A DNA stretch of 51,350 nucleotides from NCBI RefSeq assembly GCF_022230955.1, contig NZ_JAKKFI010000055.1, forward strand, positions 1 to 51,350, in the 5' to 3' direction. The notes below the pieces were generated by a model, which was given only the letters and a program-made list of their open reading frames with translations, searched no databases and was not told where the DNA came from. The stretch is from Micromonospora cabrerizensis (GTDB lineage: Bacteria; Actinomycetota; Actinomycetes; Mycobacteriales; Micromonosporaceae). Positions 48,431 through 51,350 of this stretch are shown here, piece by piece (the first letter of the stretch is position 1; each line of letters starts with the position of its first letter). Position numbers and translations under genes: made by a program.

Positions 48431-49273
48431 ATGACCACCGAGACCTCGGGCACGACGGCTGGCTCGCCGAGCGACCGGATCGACACCACGGTGGCCCACC
48501 CCGCCCGCCGCTACAACTACTGGCTCGGCGGCAAGGACAACTTCCAGGCCGACCGGGATTCCGGCGACACGATGGCGGCAGCCTTCCCGACGATCCGCAC
48601 GGCCGCCCTGGAGAACCGCCGTTTCCTCCAGCGGGCCGTGGGCTTCCTGACCCGCGAGGCCGGCATCCGGCAGTTCCTCGACATCGGCACCGGCATCCCG
48701 ACCGCCGACAACACCCACGAGGTCGCCCAGGCCATCGCGCCGGAGTCCCGGGTGGTCTACGTCGACAACGACCCGATCGTGCTGGCCCACGCCCGCGCGC
48801 TCTTGACCAGCTCGCCGCAGGGCGCCACCGCCTACATCGACGCCGACCTGCGCGACCCGGAGCGGATCCTCGCCCACCCGGAGCTGCGGCGCACCATCGA
48901 CCTGTCCCAGCCGGTCGCCCTCATGCTGGTGGCGGTCCTGCACTTCGTGCCCGACGGCGACGACCCGTACGCGTTGGTGCGACACCTCCTCGACGCGCTG
49001 CCGGCGGGCAGCTGGCTGGCTGCCTCGCACGCCACGCACGAGTACCTTCCGCCGGCGGTCGCCGAGCAGGCCCGGGCGGCGGCCAAGGGTGGCGGCCCAC
49101 ACGGGCTGATCAACCTGCGCACCCGGGACGAATTCACCCGCTTCTTCACCGACCTCGACGTGGTGGAGCCGGGCATCACCTCGGTCGCCGAGTGGCGGGC
49201 GGAGAACGAGCCGCAGCCGCGCCCGTCGGTGGTCGAGGTGAGCATGTACGGCGGCGTCGCCCACCTGGGCTGA
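48431..49273 (+). CDS. DUF574-type SAM-dependent methyltransferase
   Basis: 280 residues. The family is recognisable from TTVAHPARRYNYWLGGKDNF near the N-terminus, QFLDIGTGIPTADNTHEVAQ (SAM loop), VVYVDNDPIVLAHARALLTS, VALMLVAVLHFVPDGDDPYA and SVAEWRAENEP. These S-adenosylmethionine-binding proteins occur in dozens of copies in filamentous actinomycetes; their targets are unknown. The ATG at 48431 is preferred because GGAGG lies five bases upstream; an in-frame ATG at 48383 is possible. Confidence 0.88.
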   Translation: MTTETSGTTAGSPSDRIDTTVAHPARRYNYWLGGKDNFQADRDSGDTMAAAFPTIRTAALENRRFLQRAVGFLTREAGIRQFLDIGTGIPTADNTHEVAQAIAPESRVVYVDNDPIVLAHARALLTSSPQGATAYIDADLRDPERILAHPELRRTIDLSQPVALMLVAVLHFVPDGDDPYALVRHLLDALPAGSWLAASHATHEYLPPAVAEQARAAAKGGGPHGLINLRTRDEFTRFFTDLDVVEPGITSVAEWRAENEPQPRPSVVEVSMYGGVAHLG

Positions 49274-49401
49274 CCTGACCGGTCGGCGTTCCCGCCCGCG
49301 TGGGCTGACCTCACCGGTCGGCGTTCCCGCCTGGGCTGTCCTGACCGGTCGGCGTTCCCGCCCGCGTGGGCTGACCTGACCGGTCGGCGTTCCCGCCCGG
49401 T
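49266..49401. repeat. Noncoding minisatellite, four copies of a 31-35-bp unit
   Basis: Units start at 49266, 49301, 49332 and 49367. Each begins TGGGCTGACCTGACCGGTCG or a close variant and ends with GGCGTTCCCGCC. The first copy overlaps the methyltransferase stop codon. The shared ACCGGT is itself palindromic. Confidence 0.75.
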
Positions 49402-49427
49402 GCGCCGGGCGCGCCGTCCTTGTCGTA

Positions 49428-49472
49428 TTGACCGACGCCGACTGGTCGGGCTAGTCTCTGTATCGATACAGA
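49428..49472 (+). promoter_or_regulatory. LacI promoter and palindromic operator
   Basis: TTGACC (49428-49433), 18-base spacer, TAGTCT (49452-49457). Immediately downstream, a perfect 16-base palindrome, TCTGTATCGATACAGA (49457-49472), covers the expected start of transcription. It has the shape of a LacI-family operator with a central CG, so autoregulation is likely. Confidence 0.6.
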
Positions 49473-49496
49473 CTGGATCGATGCAGAGAGGCGCCG

Positions 49497-50561
49497 GTGA
49501 AACCAACACTGCAAGCCGTGGCCGACGCCGTCGGCGTCTCCCGCAGCACCGTGTCCAACGCCTACAGCCGCCCCGACCAGCTCTCCGCAACCCTGCGTGA
49601 GCGGATCCTGGAGGCCGCCCGGCAACTCGGGTACCCCGGCCCCAACCCCACCGCGCGCTCCCTGCGCCGGGGCTTCGTCGGGTCGATCGGAGTGCTGTTC
49701 ACCTCGCAACTGTCGTACGCCTTCACCGACCCGTTCGCGGTGCGCTTCCTCGCCGGGGTCGGTGGGGCGGCCGAGCGGCACGGCACGAGCATGCTGCTGG
49801 TGCCGCTGCCGCCGGCCGTGACCGACGCCCGACGGGCAGTGGAAAATGCCGCGGTCGACGGGTTCTGCGTCTACTGCGTCGCCGACGAGGAATGGGCGTT
49901 GGACGTCATCCGCCAACGCGGGCTGCCGTTCGTCAGCACGGCCCCCCGCGACAACGCCAGCGCCGACGAACGGTTCGTCGGCATCGACGAGCGGGCCGCC
50001 GCGCACAGTGCCGCCGCGCACGTCGCCGGGCTCGGCCACCGTCGGGTGGCGCTGCTGGCCGACTCCGTGCTGCCCGACGCGCCGGCCGGCCCCCTCACCC
50101 TGGCCGCGGTCGACCAGGTGCCACACCCGACCACCCGAGGTCGGCTCACCGGGTTCGCCGACGCCTTCGCCGAGGTCGGCGTCGGCTGGGCCGAGCTGAC
50201 CCTGGTCAACGTCCCCGGCAACAGCCGCCCGGCAGCAGCCGCGGCCATCGCCGGGCTGTTCGACCAACCCGCACCGCCGACCGCCGTGCTGGCCGGCTCC
50301 GACGTCCTCGCGCTCGGTGTGCTGGACGCCCTGGCCGCGCGGCCCGCGCATGATCGTCCAACCGTCTCGGTGACCGGCTTCGACGACGTCCCCGAGGCCG
50401 CCGCGGCCGGCCTCACCACCGTCCGGCAGCCGGCCGAGGAGAAGGGCCGGATCGCCGCCGAGCTGCTGCTCGACCCGCCCGCGGACGCCGCGGCCGGTCA
50501 TGTGTTGCTGCCCACCGCACTCGTCGTCCGGGCCTCCACCGGACCTGTCCCGAGGAGTTGA
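49497..50561 (+). CDS. LacI-family transcriptional regulator
   Basis: 354 residues. Helix-turn-helix TLQAVADAVGVSRSTVSNAY with hinge helix LSATLRERILEAARQLGYPG, then the periplasmic-binding-like effector domain (GSIGVLFTSQLSYAFTDPFA to the end). GTG start with GAGAGG six bases upstream. The target is not evident: no transport or sugar gene is adjacent, and the sugar locus at 33.5-40 kb lacks a local regulator and an operator like the one found here. A small gene follows after two bases. Confidence 0.9.
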   Translation: MKPTLQAVADAVGVSRSTVSNAYSRPDQLSATLRERILEAARQLGYPGPNPTARSLRRGFVGSIGVLFTSQLSYAFTDPFAVRFLAGVGGAAERHGTSMLLVPLPPAVTDARRAVENAAVDGFCVYCVADEEWALDVIRQRGLPFVSTAPRDNASADERFVGIDERAAAHSAAAHVAGLGHRRVALLADSVLPDAPAGPLTLAAVDQVPHPTTRGRLTGFADAFAEVGVGWAELTLVNVPGNSRPAAAAAIAGLFDQPAPPTAVLAGSDVLALGVLDALAARPAHDRPTVSVTGFDDVPEAAAAGLTTVRQPAEEKGRIAAELLLDPPADAAAGHVLLPTALVVRASTGPVPRS

Positions 50562-50563
50562 CC

Positions 50564-50767
50564 ATGGAACTTCCCACCGGATACGTCACCGCGCTCGACG
50601 CCATGAACCGCCACGTCAACTCGGCCCGACCGGACGCCCCGGTCCAGGTCGAACACCCCCGCCGGGCCCTGCTCACCCCGACCCGGCAGGCCACCGCCCT
50701 CGCCCTGCGCCGGCTCGCCGACCGCATCCAGCCGCGGCCGCTGCCCGCCACCCCCCGCTGTTCCTGA
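50564..50767 (+). CDS. Small unknown protein coupled to the LacI gene
   Basis: 67 residues: MELPTGYVTALDAMNRHVNS then a basic, proline/arginine-rich end. It starts two bases after the LacI stop, with GAGGAG seven bases before the ATG, so it is translated from the LacI message. No membrane segment or cysteine motif. I do not recognise a family; the conserved-looking N-terminal 20 residues are the part to search. Confidence 0.6.
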   Translation: MELPTGYVTALDAMNRHVNSARPDAPVQVEHPRRALLTPTRQATALALRRLADRIQPRPLPATPRCS

Positions 50768-50865
50768 CCCGCAGGAAACCCATTCTGGTACGCACGGGAC
50801 GAACAGTGTGGGCCCGGACACGGAGGGTGGTCGAGTCGGGCGCGGCCAGGCAGACTGGTGAAGCC

Positions 50866-51350
50866 ATGTCACCCTTCATGCCCACCCTCCGTCTCCACGA
50901 CCGCTACGTACTGCACGAGCGGATCGGTCTCGGCGGCATGTCCGAGGTGTGGCGGGCCGACGACGACGTGCTCGGCCGGCCGGTCGCCATCAAGGTCCTC
51001 GCCGGGCAGCTCGCCGCCGACCCGCAACTGCGGGCCACCATCCAGCGCGAGGCCCGTGCGGCCGCCCGGTTGACCCACCCACACGTGACCCAGGTGTACG
51101 ACTACGCCGAGGCGACCCTGACCGGCGGTGTCGTCGTCCCGTACCTGGTGATGGAGCTCGTCGACGGCCACAACCTGGCCGACCGACTGCGGACCGGGCC
51201 GCTGCCCTGGCCGGAGGCGGTCCGGGTGGCCGGGCAGATCGCCGCCGCGCTGGCCGCCGCGCACCGCATCGGCGTCGTGCACCGCGACGTCAAGCCCGGC
51301 AACGTCATGCTGACCGACACCGGCGCCAAGGTGCTCGACTTCGGCATCGC
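50866..51350 (+). CDS. Serine/threonine protein kinase, N-terminal part
   Basis: 161 codons before the window ends. Hanks kinase domain: ERIGLGGMSEVWRADDDVLG (glycine loop), VAIKVL (ATP-binding Lys), ARLTHPHVTQVYDYAEA, LVMELVDGHNLADRL, GVVHRDVKPGNVML (catalytic loop) and VLDFGIA (DFG). This is a PknB-type kinase of actinomycetes, with the extracellular or regulatory part beyond the window. The ATG at 50866 is used; a second ATG at 50878 is possible and no strong ribosome site distinguishes them. Confidence 0.92.
   Translation, partial: MSPFMPTLRLHDRYVLHERIGLGGMSEVWRADDDVLGRPVAIKVLAGQLAADPQLRATIQREARAAARLTHPHVTQVYDYAEATLTGGVVVPYLVMELVDGHNLADRLRTGPLPWPEAVRVAGQIAAALAAAHRIGVVHRDVKPGNVMLTDTGAKVLDFGI

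Noticed and set aside
49266..49401. CRISPR array
   Set aside because: Repeats follow each other directly with no unique spacers, and no cas genes are near.

Overview
The window is a stretch of chromosome from a high-GC filamentous actinomycete, most likely a member of the Micromonosporaceae (Micromonospora-like). This is inferred from the very high GC at third codon positions, frequent GTG/TTG starts, several probable leaderless promoters, a DUF397/helix-turn-helix pair, a DUF574-type methyltransferase, an EccB and a mycothiol-era arsenate reductase. It holds about 57 protein genes (two cut by the window edges), no tRNA or rRNA that I can see, no CRISPR array and no intact mobile element. The only mobile DNA is the last 38 codons of an IS481-type transposase at the left edge.

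Layout. 0-3.6 kb: transposase tail, a MerR regulator fused to a redoxin-like domain that has lost its cysteines, an enolase and a secreted protein. 3.6-7.6 kb: a divergent arsenic island, with arsR-acr3-arsC leftward and an ArsN1-like acetyltransferase plus an ArsO-like flavoprotein with a cysteine-rich tail rightward. 7.6-11.2 kb: a DksA-type zinc protein, then a translationally coupled leftward trio (acyl-CoA-dehydrogenase-like flavoprotein, PhnD-like binding protein without a signal peptide, diiron ferritin-like protein with a TusA-like N-terminus). I regard this trio as the best candidate for an undescribed system. 11.3-17.1 kb: a voltage-gated ion channel, TetR, a 28-residue repeat protein, a QOR2/HxlR redox pair, AraC and an unknown protein. 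17.2-25.4 kb: two exported hydrolases (CocE-type, PHP domain), MarR beside an LLM-hemerythrin fusion, and a leaderless ArsR-type regulator coupled to an MFS pump. 25.5-33.5 kb: assorted metabolic genes, an FadE5-type acyl-CoA dehydrogenase and an isolated eccB.

33.5-40.1 kb: a sugar-uptake locus. A lipoprotein binding protein and two permeases run leftward, and a zinc dehydrogenase, a sugar isomerase/epimerase and a GH63-like glycosidase run rightward, from an AT-rich palindromic control region. Neither an ATPase nor a regulator is encoded beside it. 40.1-46.8 kb: two Nudix enzymes, a DUF2267 protein, a bacterial serpin, a solitary PemK/MazF-type protein, an FMN reductase divergent from an ArsR-SRPBCC pair, a phosphotransferase and a diguanylate cyclase. 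47.0-51.35 kb: DUF397 protein plus its XRE partner, a DUF574 methyltransferase, a noncoding minisatellite, a LacI regulator with a perfect palindromic operator, a coupled small protein and the start of a Ser/Thr kinase.

Most loci are short, self-regulated units (regulator divergent from or coupled to its target) separated by strong hairpins where genes converge. Family calls come from reading the translations by eye; no database search was possible.
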